Assembly (NCBI RefSeq): GCF_018860155.1
Contig: NZ_JAHKNI010000009.1
Span: 248,001 to 312,000 of the forward strand
Source of the DNA: Nocardia albiluteola
GTDB lineage: Bacteria > Actinomycetota > Actinomycetes > Mycobacteriales > Mycobacteriaceae
DNA: 64,000 nucleotides
Direction of reading: 5' to 3'
In this document: positions 1 through 8,303 of the stretch, piece by piece
Layout of the letters: each line of letters starts with the position of its first letter
Numbering within the stretch: the stretch's first letter is position 1
The notes under the pieces: generated by a model
Databases searched by the model: none
Seen by the model: the letters and a program-made list of their open reading frames with translations, nothing else
What the model was told of the DNA's origin: nothing
Made by a program: the position numbers and the translations under genes

Positions 1-1
1 C

Positions 2-628
2 CCTGGAGGAAACCCGACTCTCTACGACGCCATCGACAAGGCGAAGAAGAACTCCGTCCCCAACGACAACATCGAGCGCGCCCGCAAGCGCGGCAGCGGT
101 GAAGAGGTCGGCGGCGCCGACTGGCAGACGATCATGTACGAGGGCTACGGCCCCAATGGCGTTGCCGTGCTGATCGAATGCCTCACCGACAACCGCAACC
201 GCGCCGCCGGCGAGGTCCGCGTCGCCATGACCCGCAACGGCGGCAACATGGCCGATCCGGGTTCGGTGTCGTACCTGTTCCACCGCAAGGGCATCGTCAC
301 GCTGGACAAGAACGGCCAGACCGAGGACGACGTGCTGATCGCGGTGCTGGACGCGGGTGCCGAGGAGGTCAACGACCTCGGTGAGTCCTTCGAGATCATC
401 AGCGAGCCCGGCGATCTCATCGCGGTGCGCACCGCGCTGCAGGAGGCCGGCATCGAATACGACTCGGCCGAGTCCGGCTTCCAGCCGTCGATGTCGGTCG
501 CGGTCGACGCCGAGGCCGCCCGCAAGGTGTTCAAGCTCGTCGACGCCCTCGAGGACAGCGACGACGTGCAGAACGTGTACACCAACGTGGACATCAGCGA
601 CGAGGTGCTCGCCGAGCTCGACGCCTGA
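2..628 (+). CDS. yebC: YebC/PmpR (TACO1) family regulator, 5' truncated by window
   Basis: The reading frame is open from base 2, giving 208 visible residues. The family is about 250 residues long, so roughly 40 N-terminal residues lie outside the window. Family hallmarks are visible: 'PNDNIERA', 'YEGYGPNGVAVLIE', 'TDNRNR' and 'NGGNMADPGSVSYLF'. YebC proteins are cytoplasmic. They were described as DNA-binding regulators, and more recent work links some to relief of ribosome stalling. In mycobacteria this gene sits next to ruvC, but here an accessory block of about 22 kb separates them. The assignment is secure; the molecular role in this organism is inferred only. Confidence 0.95.
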   Translation, partial: PGGNPTLYDAIDKAKKNSVPNDNIERARKRGSGEEVGGADWQTIMYEGYGPNGVAVLIECLTDNRNRAAGEVRVAMTRNGGNMADPGSVSYLFHRKGIVTLDKNGQTEDDVLIAVLDAGAEEVNDLGESFEIISEPGDLIAVRTALQEAGIEYDSAESGFQPSMSVAVDAEAARKVFKLVDALEDSDDVQNVYTNVDISDEVLAELDA

Positions 629-644
629 CCTCCCCGGCAGCATT

Positions 645-682
645 CGAAGGCCGCCCCCGCGATTTCGCGGGGGCGGCCTTCG
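645..682. terminator. Bidirectional hairpin terminator between yebC and the convergent channel gene
   Basis: An 18-base arm (645-662) pairs perfectly with 665-682 around a two-base loop. It starts 17 bases after the yebC stop and lies before the stop of the convergent gene at 737, so it can serve both. There is no strong U tract, which is common in high-GC actinobacteria. Confidence 0.85.
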
Positions 683-736
683 ACGTTGCGGGACCCGGAT
701 CCGGCGCACGCCGTGGCGGCGCGGGTCAGGAGGTGT

Positions 737-1381
737 TCACGCGGTCCGCGCCCGGAGGCGGCGCCTGGAGACCGCCTCGAACTGTCCCGCGGCGAACACC
801 AGGACCAGGGACCAGAGTCCGACGGCCGGCAGGGTGAGCGAGACGATCACGGCGATGCCGGCCCCGACCACCATCGACCAGCGCAGTATCAGCTCCGGTC
901 GGGTGATCCGGTCGCCGTCGGAAAGCAGCCGCGCGCGGTACAGGATGAGCTCCTCGACCCGGTCGACCGCCATCGTGAAGATCACCGCGAGCAGGTAGAT
1001 TCCGGCCGCGAGCGGGTCCCGGTGGGAATACACGTCCAGGACCGTCGCCACCGGCAGGGCCACGATGCCCACCAGCCAGAACATGTTGACCCGCAGCAGC
1101 AGTGGCGTATAGCCGGTGGCGCGCTCGAACAGGCTGTGGTGCTCGCGCCAGAACGCGCTGATGACCGCGAAGCTGATCGCGGCGGCGAGTAGGGCGTAGC
1201 TGTTGTCGGACAGGAACTTCGAGGTGGATTCCTTCGCGACATCGCGGGCGCTGTCGACCAGGGGCAGCGCGATCAGGGTGATGGCGATGGCCACCACGGC
1301 ATCGCTGAAGAACATCAGCCGTTCGAGCCCGCGCTGGGTACGCGGTCTGGCCGTGCCGGTTTCGGTGGTGCGCTCGCTCAT
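737..1381 (-). CDS. TMEM175-like (DUF1211) membrane protein, putative potassium channel
   Basis: The 214-residue protein has the family signature near its N terminus, 'RLMFFSDAVVAIAITL', a variant of the R-x3-FSD motif of bacterial TMEM175 channels. Five or six hydrophobic segments follow. Family members are potassium-permeable membrane channels lacking the classical TVGYG filter, so that motif is not expected. It is convergent with yebC and shares its terminator. It precedes no clear operon partner, since the upstream gene on the same strand ends 63 bases away. The family call rests on the motif and topology; ion selectivity is inferred. Confidence 0.75.
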   Translation of the reverse strand: MSERTTETGTARPRTQRGLERLMFFSDAVVAIAITLIALPLVDSARDVAKESTSKFLSDNSYALLAAAISFAVISAFWREHHSLFERATGYTPLLLRVNMFWLVGIVALPVATVLDVYSHRDPLAAGIYLLAVIFTMAVDRVEELILYRARLLSDGDRITRPELILRWSMVVGAGIAVIVSLTLPAVGLWSLVLVFAAGQFEAVSRRRLRARTA

Positions 1382-1444
1382 CGTGCAAAGACTACCGAGA
1401 ACTGCCCTTCGAGGTCGTCACATGGCGGGGGCGCGACCGGCTTG

Positions 1445-2971
1445 TCACCTACTGTGTGCAGCATCGTCCTCGGGCAGGGCGCGCGGGTCGCGGTCGAAGA
1501 CCCGGTGGAAAATGTCGTCGGCGTGGCTGCCGGGCTCCGGTGGACCTGGGACGAGGCGAAATGTGCGGGTGCCGTCGGCGAGGCGTTCGGCGCGCAGGAA
1601 CAGTTCGCCGGGATGGGCGGCTTCGTGACGTAGGCAGGCGAATTCGGTGAGGTGGGTGACGAAGACGAGGGCTACGCCGGTGGTCTGGAACGCATCGAGC
1701 AGTGGGGCGGCGATGCGGGCGGCGTCGCGGGCGCCGGTGGAGGCGAACGACTCGTTGCACAGCAGCAGGGATCCGGGGGCCATCCGGTCGATCAGCATAC
1801 TCATGCGGACCAGTTCCTCGACGAGCTTGCCGTGCGAGAGGGTCCGGTCCTCGTCGGCGGCGAAATGGGTGAACACGCCCTCGTGTACGGGCGCCTCGAA
1901 ACTGTCTGCGGCGACAAACATTCCGGCCTGCATCATCAGCTGCGCCAGGCCCAGGGCGCGCAGCAGGGTGGACTTGCCGCCGTTGTTGGCGCCGGTGATC
2001 ATGATCAGCGAGCGGTCCCGCGCATCGACATCGTTTCCGACGCCGGGACTTTCGCTCGACAGGGCCAATCCGATGTCGCGCAGGCCGGAGCAGCGCGGAC
2101 CCGCGGCACTCGCGGGGTGGATCACCGGCAGGCACACCGGCGCCCCGATCGCGGCCATGCGGCGGTGCAGCGTCACGCAGCCCAGGTAGAACGCCAGCTG
2201 GGTACGCAACTGCGCGAAGAACTCCTGGACGCGGTCGGTGGCGTCGCTGACCACGTCGGCGATGATTGTCAGCGCCGGATTCGTCAGCTGCACAAGGGGA
2301 CTCGACTCGGCCTCGGGATCGTCGATCGCCTCGAACGCGCGCGCAGAGCGGCGGTCGAGTCCGAACCAACGGCGTTGCGGGCGGATCGGCGCGTGCAGCC
2401 GCACCTCGGCGATCTTGTTTCCGGTGGCCAGCCCCGCGCTGAAGTGCAGGCCGTGCTCGAAATCCATGGCGGCCAGCTGCCGGGAGACCGAATCCAGATA
2501 GTCGTCGTCGAGCTCGCGCCCGACGATGGTGCACAGGTCGGCGAAACCGTTGGATTCGAACTTCCCGGTATGCCGCACACACGCGGTCCGCAGCATGCGC
2601 AGGCAGCCGATCAGCTCGTTGAGCGGTTCGAGAGCAAGCAGTAACTTGCCGTTGGGCCGATGCCGGGGACCGACCTTCCATCGCCGCACTTGCGTTGCCC
2701 GCGTGGCGATCTCGTACAACTCCCGCACCGCGCCGGGATGAGCACAGCAGTCCGCGAGCACCGCGTGGCGATAGCGGATCACCGCCGGATCCAGCACACT
2801 CGCGGGCAACACCGCCCGCACCGCATCGGCAATCGCGGGATCTGCATCGCCATGTTCATCCAGAGCCATTGCGGCGCAGAGCATTTCAACACCCAGATCG
2901 TCCAGCGTGTGCTGCTCGGCACGGGCGATCCGGACCGTGACCCCGGGCGGCTGCAGCAGTGCGACTTTCAT
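1445..2971 (-). CDS. MutS-type ATPase (domain V), second of a coupled pair
   Basis: The 508-residue cytoplasmic protein has a MutS-like core followed by the MutS ATPase domain. Walker A is 'GANNGGKST' at 327-335. The Walker B region 'SLLLCNESFAST' carries Asn406-Glu407 where MutS has Asp-Glu. 'VTH' near 440 fits the H-loop. No N-terminal mismatch-recognition domain (the F-x-E motif) is visible, so it is not a canonical MutS. The frame stays open far upstream, but ATG 2971 is preferred: GAGG lies 8 bases before it and 'MKVALLQPPG' begins the recognisable protein. It overlaps the preceding small frame by ATGA. Co-transcription with the paralogue at 3243-4769 suggests a heterodimer. Substrate and role are unknown. 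Confidence 0.75.
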   Translation of the reverse strand: MKVALLQPPGVTVRIARAEQHTLDDLGVEMLCAAMALDEHGDADPAIADAVRAVLPASVLDPAVIRYRHAVLADCCAHPGAVRELYEIATRATQVRRWKVGPRHRPNGKLLLALEPLNELIGCLRMLRTACVRHTGKFESNGFADLCTIVGRELDDDYLDSVSRQLAAMDFEHGLHFSAGLATGNKIAEVRLHAPIRPQRRWFGLDRRSARAFEAIDDPEAESSPLVQLTNPALTIIADVVSDATDRVQEFFAQLRTQLAFYLGCVTLHRRMAAIGAPVCLPVIHPASAAGPRCSGLRDIGLALSSESPGVGNDVDARDRSLIMITGANNGGKSTLLRALGLAQLMMQAGMFVAADSFEAPVHEGVFTHFAADEDRTLSHGKLVEELVRMSMLIDRMAPGSLLLCNESFASTGARDAARIAAPLLDAFQTTGVALVFVTHLTEFACLRHEAAHPGELFLRAERLADGTRTFRLVPGPPEPGSHADDIFHRVFDRDPRALPEDDAAHSR

Positions 2972-3246
2972 CGGGAGATCCTCGTGTCGCGGGGGTGGTC
3001 GGTCTGTCGGTGATGCGCCGTGTGCGTGAGGGAGTGCCCCGGCCGGCTGGTGCGCACCGGGTGCGGAGTGCCGGTGTGCTCGGGCTGGTGTCGCGGTTCG
3101 AGTCTCATCGGGGAGATCCTCGTGTCGCCGTGGCCGTCGGTCTGTCGGTGATGCGCCGTGAGCTCGGAGGTGTGCGCTGGTCCGGTGATACCTATCCGGT
3201 CGTTGTGGCCGGTGTGCTCGGGCCGGTGCCGCGGTTCGAGTCTCAT
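2968..3246 (-). CDS. Possible 92-residue linker ORF built from a duplicated junction
   Basis: The frame runs from ATG 3246, overlapping the upstream MutS-like stop as ATGA, to a stop at 2968-2970, overlapping the downstream start as ATGA. It encodes two copies of a block beginning 'MRLEPRH' and ending 'AHHRQTD...DTRIS'. Each block starts after a GAGG-type ribosome site. The protein is rich in His, Arg, Pro and Thr and matches no family I know. It may be a by-product of the DNA duplication that keeps translation coupled, rather than a functional peptide. Coding status is doubtful. Confidence 0.3.
   Translation of the reverse strand: MRLEPRHRPEHTGHNDRIGITGPAHTSELTAHHRQTDGHGDTRISPMRLEPRHQPEHTGTPHPVRTSRPGHSLTHTAHHRQTDHPRDTRISR
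2969..3246. repeat. 137/138-base imperfect tandem repeat between the two MutS-like genes
   Basis: Unit A (2969-3105) and unit B (3106-3243) agree closely over about 50 bases at one end and 37 at the other, while their centres have diverged. A third partial copy of the edge lies at 3244-3260. On the minus strand each unit begins with a copy of the ribosome-binding and start context (GGATCTCCCGATGA), so the duplicated DNA is the intergenic junction itself. One extra G in unit B shifts the phase by one base. Confidence 0.85.
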
Positions 3247-4769
3247 CGGGAGATCCTGGTGGTGATGTCGTGGTAGGTGAGGCCGTGGCGCGTGGCAAGT
3301 TCGATGGCGTATGCCTGGCCGTCGGCGGGCCTGCGTTCGATTCGGAAGGTGCGGCGGGCGTCGCCGTCCGGCCCTTCCGAGGCGGTGGCTGCGACCATGC
3401 TGACCGCGGCGGGGGAGCCCTGGGCCAGTTCGTCGAAGAAGGTGACCCACAGTGCCAGCGCGCCGCGGTCCATGATCCGGTCCAGGATGTCCGCGCCGAT
3501 CCGGATGGCATCGGATGTGCTTGTGGAGCTGAAACTTTCGTTCATGACGATGACGCTCTCGGCCGTCGCGCGGTCGAGGACCTCGCGTATCCGGGTGAGT
3601 TCGCCGAGCAGCCGGCCGTCGGGGTCTCCGGGGTCCTCGGCGCGCTCGAAGTGGGTGAAGATGGCGTCCGGGAGCGGGAGGCGGGCATCGCGCGCGGGGA
3701 CCGGGCAGCCGAGGGCGCCGAAATAGAGGAGCTGACCGAACATTCGGGCGAAGGTCGTCTTGCCGCCCTGATTCGGGCCGGTGACGACGAGGACCCGCTC
3801 CGGCCCGGATAGCCGGAAGTCGTTGCGGACGAGCGCTTCTCCCGGCTTCAGCCGCGCGGCGAGCGCTAGGTCGAAGGCGTCGTGGGCGTGGATGTCCTGC
3901 TCCGGGCCGAGGGCCCGCGGAAGGTGCAGTGGGTGTGCGATGCGCCGGGCGAAGGCGAGATAGACCAGATAGAACTGGATTTCGCGATCGAACCGCGCCA
4001 CCACGGGATCGATGACATGCGGGTGGTCGCGGGAGAATTCGTCGAGCCGGGCGAAGGCGGCGGGGTGCAGCGCGGCCACGCGGTCCAGGATCTGCTCCTC
4101 GGCCTGGTTCATATCGGCCCACTGCGGCCGCGGCCGGGGCGGCGGTGGGGGCTGGGACCCGAAGCGCGCGAATAGATTCGCGATGGTGGCGCTGTAGTCC
4201 GGCGCGCCGTCGTCCGGGCCCACCTCGACGGTTCGTCCGACAACGCGGATGCTGTAGCGGATCTCGTCCAGGCCTCGCCGGACGTCGCGGACCCGCTCGG
4301 TCAGATCGGCGAATTCGGGCCCGGACACGTAGGCGCGCAGCAGGTCTCGCCAGCGGCGCAGCCCCCGCGAGGCGATCGGCAGCTCGACCAGCCCGGCGTC
4401 CAGGCGGGCGAGTGCCTCGAGATGTCCGAGGGCGGCATCGAGGCGCCAGCGCCCTCGCTGATGCGGATGCACCAGCTTTTCGGCCTGTGCGAGCTCGCGC
4501 CGGGTCCGCCGCATGCCCGTGGCGAATTCGTCGAGGACCGCGCGCACGGCCGGGGCATCCAGATCGGCGAAGACCTCCTGCCGATAGGCCACGATGTCGC
4601 GCTCGCGCACCGGCGCGAAAAACAATCCGGCCAGGTCGTAGTCGTCGCCGAAGCGCAGCACCGCGGCGAGCACCCGGTCGATGCCCAGGTCGGAACGGGC
4701 GGTGTCATCTACCGGAATCGGTGTGATGACAGCTGACGAATCGGGCCACACGATGCTGAATGCCTGCAT
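3243..4769 (-). CDS. MutS-type ATPase (domain V), first of a coupled pair
   Basis: The protein is 508 residues, the same length as its downstream paralogue but divergent in sequence. A helical MutS-core-like region occupies about 30-320, and the ATPase domain has Walker A 'GPNQGGKTT' at 331-339. Walker B is 'SVIVMNESFSSTS', with Asn410-Glu411 replacing Asp-Glu, the same change as in the neighbour. No mismatch-recognition domain is present. The start ATG 4769 follows a G-rich ribosome site (GGGGGGACAGAG). An inverted repeat lies 63 bases upstream. The unit is probably transcribed from this promoter through both MutS-like genes. It acts in the cytoplasm; its DNA or other target is unknown. Confidence 0.75.
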   Translation of the reverse strand: MQAFSIVWPDSSAVITPIPVDDTARSDLGIDRVLAAVLRFGDDYDLAGLFFAPVRERDIVAYRQEVFADLDAPAVRAVLDEFATGMRRTRRELAQAEKLVHPHQRGRWRLDAALGHLEALARLDAGLVELPIASRGLRRWRDLLRAYVSGPEFADLTERVRDVRRGLDEIRYSIRVVGRTVEVGPDDGAPDYSATIANLFARFGSQPPPPPRPRPQWADMNQAEEQILDRVAALHPAAFARLDEFSRDHPHVIDPVVARFDREIQFYLVYLAFARRIAHPLHLPRALGPEQDIHAHDAFDLALAARLKPGEALVRNDFRLSGPERVLVVTGPNQGGKTTFARMFGQLLYFGALGCPVPARDARLPLPDAIFTHFERAEDPGDPDGRLLGELTRIREVLDRATAESVIVMNESFSSTSTSDAIRIGADILDRIMDRGALALWVTFFDELAQGSPAAVSMVAATASEGPDGDARRTFRIERRPADGQAYAIELATRHGLTYHDITTRISR

Positions 4770-4831
4770 CTCTGTCCCCCCGCTGGCGAATCCGTAACCG
4801 GCCGAACCGTGCCCGTAAGGCAGGCTAAATC

Positions 4832-4857
4832 CATTACTTACCGGCCGTCAAGTAATG
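4832..4857. promoter_or_regulatory. Inverted repeat, candidate operator upstream of the MutS-like operon
   Basis: CATTACTT (4832-4839) and AAGTAATG (4850-4857) form a perfect 8-base dyad around a 10-base spacer, in a locally AT-rich patch 63 bases before the start at 4769. The spacing fits a dimeric helix-turn-helix repressor. No cognate regulator is adjacent. Confidence 0.5.
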
Positions 4858-4949
4858 AATCTGCGCCGTGTCGCCGGACACGGTTGCCGTTGTGCCGGGA
4901 TCGCCCACCCGGTCGTCTCGGCATCGACGTCCCGTCGCCGAACGCAGCT

Positions 4950-4980
4950 CCGGCACGAACGCTCGTCTCGTTCGTGCCGG
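4950..4980. terminator. Strong hairpin downstream of the esterase gene
   Basis: A 12-base stem, CCGGCACGAACG at 4950-4961 with its complement at 4969-4980, closes a 7-base loop. It lies 49 bases after the esterase stop (5029) in its direction of transcription. There is no U tract. Confidence 0.7.
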
Positions 4981-5028
4981 AAGTGGTGGCGCCTGAAGGG
5001 CTATGAAGTTCTCGGACGACGGGCGGCG

Positions 5029-6519
5029 TCAGCTGTTCGCAGGCACCGGCAGCCCGACCCGCGCGGTCACCCAGGCCAGCGACGAGTCGAACGCCGCCTC
5101 CGCGAACTGCCAGGTGTGCCCACCCTGTGTCGTGTGGATGGTGCACTCGATGCCGACCTTCTTGTTCTCCGCACAGAGCTTCTCGGCCGCGCCGACCTCG
5201 CTGTTGCCGCCGCCGCCCATGTCGTCCTGGCCGCCCTTGCCGATCTGATCCTCGCTCACCTTGGGCATTGTGAAGCCCTTGGGCAGCTTGGACCGGTCGA
5301 AGTGCGTCGCGGTCAGGTCGTCGTAGAGGCCGGCGATGCCGGTGTACTGGCCGTGCTTCTGCATCACGGTCATCGGATCGAACTGCTCCCACAGCGCTTC
5401 GTTGCCGCCGTACAGGCGCTTGACGGTCTGATCCTTGGTGCCCGAATCGGGGCCCACGTCGCCGGCGATGTCGACGAAGGTGTGGAACAGCTCGGGATGC
5501 ATCACCGTCAGATCGACCGCGCAGGTGCCGCCCATCGACCAGCCCACGACCGCCCAGTGCGCGGGATCGGCGGAGACGTTGAAGGTCTTCTCCACGTACG
5601 GCACAACATCTTTGGTGAGATGGTCGGCGGCATTGCCGCGCGGGCCGTTGACGCACTCGGTGTCGTTGTTGAAGGAGCCGCCGGAGTCCGCGAACACCAG
5701 GATCGGGGCCTGACCGTTGTTGGCCGCGGTGAATTTATCGATCGCCGGCATGATCTCGCCGCTGCGCATCCAGTCGCCGGGGGTGTTGAACTCGCCGCCG
5801 ATCATCAGCACCGCGGGCATGCTGGGCGGGGTCTTCCCCGCGAACCACGCCGGGGGCAGGTAGACGTATTCGGTGCGGTGCTTGAAGCCGCTCGCGGTGT
5901 CCGGGATGTCCATCGGCACGATGACGCCGGTCTTGGGGTTCGTATCGCGCATCCCGGCCAGATCGGCCATGTCCGTCTGGTGTGGCAGCGGTCCGGCGGT
6001 GAGCGCGCTCCAGGCGGACTGCACCGTCGGGTAGTAGCCGACCCACTGATTGATCACCACCGCGGTGCTGGCCACCGCGAACGGGATGGCGAGAATCGCG
6101 GCGACCCGCTGCCACCAGCGCGCGCGGGGCCAGCCGATCACCGCGACGGCGATCGAGCCGACCATCAGGCCCACGCTGATCCACAGCAGTAGTGGCGCCG
6201 GATCCGAGGCCAGGCCCTGGTTGTTGGTGTACCACCAGCCCGCGAGCGCCCCGGCCACTCCGAGCACGACGGCGATCGGCAGCCGGATGTACCACCAGCG
6301 CCGGGTCAGCCGGACGATAGCGATGATCAGCAATACCACCGCGATGATCTCGATCGTCAGCGGTAACCAGCCGTGCAACAGCGAGACGCCCTTGTGGAAG
6401 CCCCCGAACTGGTTGATGTGGGCCGTGGGCATCTTCGGCGCGGGGGGAGGGGCCACCGCGCCGGGTGTTTGTGTGGGCGTTGTCGTCACGTCCGTCTGCA
6501 CTGGTAACACGGCTGTCAT
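5029..6519 (-). CDS. Membrane-anchored alpha/beta-hydrolase (esterase D/Ag85-like)
   Basis: The protein has 496 residues. Four hydrophobic segments lie at about 51-70, 80-95, 108-129 and 138-158. An alpha/beta-hydrolase domain of the PF00756 esterase type follows, presumably on the outer face. The nucleophile is Ser328 in 'GWSMGGTC', and His468 in 'GGHTWQFA' fits the catalytic histidine. Related proteins in mycolate-containing bacteria include putative esterases and mycolyltransferase-like enzymes, so an envelope substrate is plausible but not shown. The start ATG 6519 follows GAGGTAGG. The gene stands alone and ends at the hairpin 4950-4980. Confidence 0.75.
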   Translation of the reverse strand: MTAVLPVQTDVTTTPTQTPGAVAPPPAPKMPTAHINQFGGFHKGVSLLHGWLPLTIEIIAVVLLIIAIVRLTRRWWYIRLPIAVVLGVAGALAGWWYTNNQGLASDPAPLLLWISVGLMVGSIAVAVIGWPRARWWQRVAAILAIPFAVASTAVVINQWVGYYPTVQSAWSALTAGPLPHQTDMADLAGMRDTNPKTGVIVPMDIPDTASGFKHRTEYVYLPPAWFAGKTPPSMPAVLMIGGEFNTPGDWMRSGEIMPAIDKFTAANNGQAPILVFADSGGSFNNDTECVNGPRGNAADHLTKDVVPYVEKTFNVSADPAHWAVVGWSMGGTCAVDLTVMHPELFHTFVDIAGDVGPDSGTKDQTVKRLYGGNEALWEQFDPMTVMQKHGQYTGIAGLYDDLTATHFDRSKLPKGFTMPKVSEDQIGKGGQDDMGGGGNSEVGAAEKLCAENKKVGIECTIHTTQGGHTWQFAEAAFDSSLAWVTARVGLPVPANS

Positions 6520-6573
6520 TGTTGACGGCCTACCTCGAGGTTTTCTGTGAGGCCCCTATGAGGGACCGGAAGA

Positions 6574-7893
6574 TCAACTCACCGCCGCCAGCCGGTCGCG
6601 AAAGACCTCACACCGGCGCAGCACGTCCTCACGGTCCGCCTCCTCCGAAATCGACACGGCCACTTGGCGTTCGATCATCGCGGCCTGTTCGACCACGACC
6701 CGGCGGCGCGCGGGGTCGTCGGTGCGATCGAGGATCTGTGCCAGCGCGTCCAGCTCGCGGATCATCACCGCCGGCTGGCCGACTCCGGACTGGCGGATCT
6801 TCTCGAACGCGCGCTGCACCAGGCGCTCGTAGCTGACCTGCGCGGCGATGACGCGGATATAGCCGTCCCGGTCGCGGCGCACCGGATTCGGATCCCATTC
6901 GACGGCGATCTTGGACAGGCAGCCACCAAGCCAGTCGATGCAGGTCAGTGCCGTGAACGTGTCATTGACCGCGGGGGAGAGGGCGCGCAGGCCGATCTCC
7001 ACGATCTGGTCGATGCCGAAGGACACGTCCTGCACCAGCGTGCGCATCGATCCGGTGACGTGCCCCCGCGCGAAGTCTTCGGCGATCCGCGGGGCGGCCT
7101 CGGCCGGCCACACCGTGGCCACCACCTGCCCCTCGGTGAGGAAATGGCCGGGCCGGTTCGGCAGATGGATGACCGCGTTCTCGGCAACGGCCAGTCGCAT
7201 CAGCCGGTCGTAGCGGATGTACTGCAGGTATCCGCTGCTCGTGGTGCGCACCTCGCCGCCGGATTCCGCGATCAGCGCCAGCAGTTCGACGGTCGAGGGC
7301 CCGCAGGCGGGGGCCGTTTCGGCGGTGTCGAGGTTGGCCTCGACGGCCGTGTTGACCTCCCGGGCGATGTCGGCGATCACGTTCGGCAGCTGGATCTGCC
7401 CGGCGATGTGGTTGATGAAATAGATCAGGACGCCCAGATCGAGCACCATCGACGCGATCGACACCGTGGTGCTGATGTGCGGCACGAAGTCCTTGCCGAT
7501 CACCACCAGGGCCGCTGCCGCGTAGACGAACGTCGCGACGAAGGTGCCCAGGGTGACCTGGGTGCCGCGGTCGCGGATGAAATTGCGCAGCATCCGCGGC
7601 CCGAACTGGGTCGAGGCCAGGGTCAGCGCCACGATCGTGATCGAGAAAACGACACCGACGACGGTGATGATGGCCGCTGCGATCGCGGTGAGCACCTGCC
7701 TCGCGGCATCGGGGGTGCCGCCGATCACCCAACTGGGGATGCGGAACGCGCCGCTGTACGCGGCGCGATCGAGGGCACAGGTGATCGCGAACAGGACCAC
7801 GGCGCCGAGCACTTCGAGGGTCGGGACGAACCACAGATTGGTCCGCAGCTTCTCCCGCCGCCTGTCCGCTTCGAGATAGATACCACCACGCAC
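6574..7893 (-). CDS. DUF2254 membrane protein
   Basis: The protein has 439 residues with a GTG start at 7893, chosen because AAGGAG lies 7 bases upstream and the protein beginning 'RGGIYLEADRRR' fits the family. Four hydrophobic segments occupy the N-terminal half ('TLEVLGAVVLFAITCALD', then segments following 'GGTPDAARQV'). A soluble C-terminal half has the conserved 'RALSPAVNDTFTA' stretch typical of DUF2254. Function is unknown. It lies 92 bases downstream of the SugE-like gene on the same strand and may share its transcript. Confidence 0.8.
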   Translation of the reverse strand: MRGGIYLEADRRREKLRTNLWFVPTLEVLGAVVLFAITCALDRAAYSGAFRIPSWVIGGTPDAARQVLTAIAAAIITVVGVVFSITIVALTLASTQFGPRMLRNFIRDRGTQVTLGTFVATFVYAAAALVVIGKDFVPHISTTVSIASMVLDLGVLIYFINHIAGQIQLPNVIADIAREVNTAVEANLDTAETAPACGPSTVELLALIAESGGEVRTTSSGYLQYIRYDRLMRLAVAENAVIHLPNRPGHFLTEGQVVATVWPAEAAPRIAEDFARGHVTGSMRTLVQDVSFGIDQIVEIGLRALSPAVNDTFTALTCIDWLGGCLSKIAVEWDPNPVRRDRDGYIRVIAAQVSYERLVQRAFEKIRQSGVGQPAVMIRELDALAQILDRTDDPARRRVVVEQAAMIERQVAVSISEEADREDVLRRCEVFRDRLAAVS

Positions 7894-7985
7894 GGCGAGC
7901 TCCTTATACTCCCGCCGACCAGCCTTCCCGGCACACCTTGATGGAAAATTTACACCCGATCGTTGCGGGAGCGAAGGGACCTGGG

Positions 7986-8303
7986 TCAGTGATAGACCTT
8001 CAGCCCGACCACGCCCGCGATGATCAACACTAGGCACAGGATACGGGCGACGGTGGTGGACTCGCCGAGCCAGATCATCCCGACCCCCGCCGTGCCGACC
8101 GCTCCGATGCCGACCCAGACCACGTATCCGGTGCCGACGGGGATCGTGCGCAGCGCTACCCCCAGCCCGGCCATGCTGAGCGCAAGGGTGACTACGAAAA
8201 CAATGCTTGGCACCGCGCGGCTGAACCCGTGCGACTTCTCCAACGAGATCGCCCACGCGGTCTCCATGAACCCGGAAAGAATCAGCAGCAACCACGACAT
8301 CAC
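7986..8303 (-). CDS. sugE: Small multidrug resistance protein, SugE/Gdx (guanidinium exporter) type
   Basis: The 105-residue protein has four membrane helices, the standard SMR length. The first helix carries the essential glutamate in 'SGFMETAWA', and 'LEKSHGF' after it is the mark of the SugE/Gdx branch rather than EmrE. Gdx proteins are dual-topology dimers that exchange guanidinium for protons. The candidate guanidine-III riboswitch just upstream (8342-8394) supports this substrate. The start ATG 8303 is followed by a second Met, and either could be used. DUF2254 follows on the same strand. Confidence 0.85.
   Translation of the reverse strand: MMSWLLLILSGFMETAWAISLEKSHGFSRAVPSIVFVVTLALSMAGLGVALRTIPVGTGYVVWVGIGAVGTAGVGMIWLGESTTVARILCLVLIIAGVVGLKVYH

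Noticed and set aside
2972..3511. N-terminal extension of the second MutS-like protein by 180 residues
   Set aside because: The extension runs antisense-like through the end of the upstream gene with Pro/Arg/Thr-rich composition; a good ribosome site and ATGA junction favour ATG 2971.
4816..4834. IdeR/DtxR-type iron box upstream of the MutS-like operon
   Set aside because: TAAGGCAGGCTAA resembles half of the iron box but lacks one base and the second half-site does not match.
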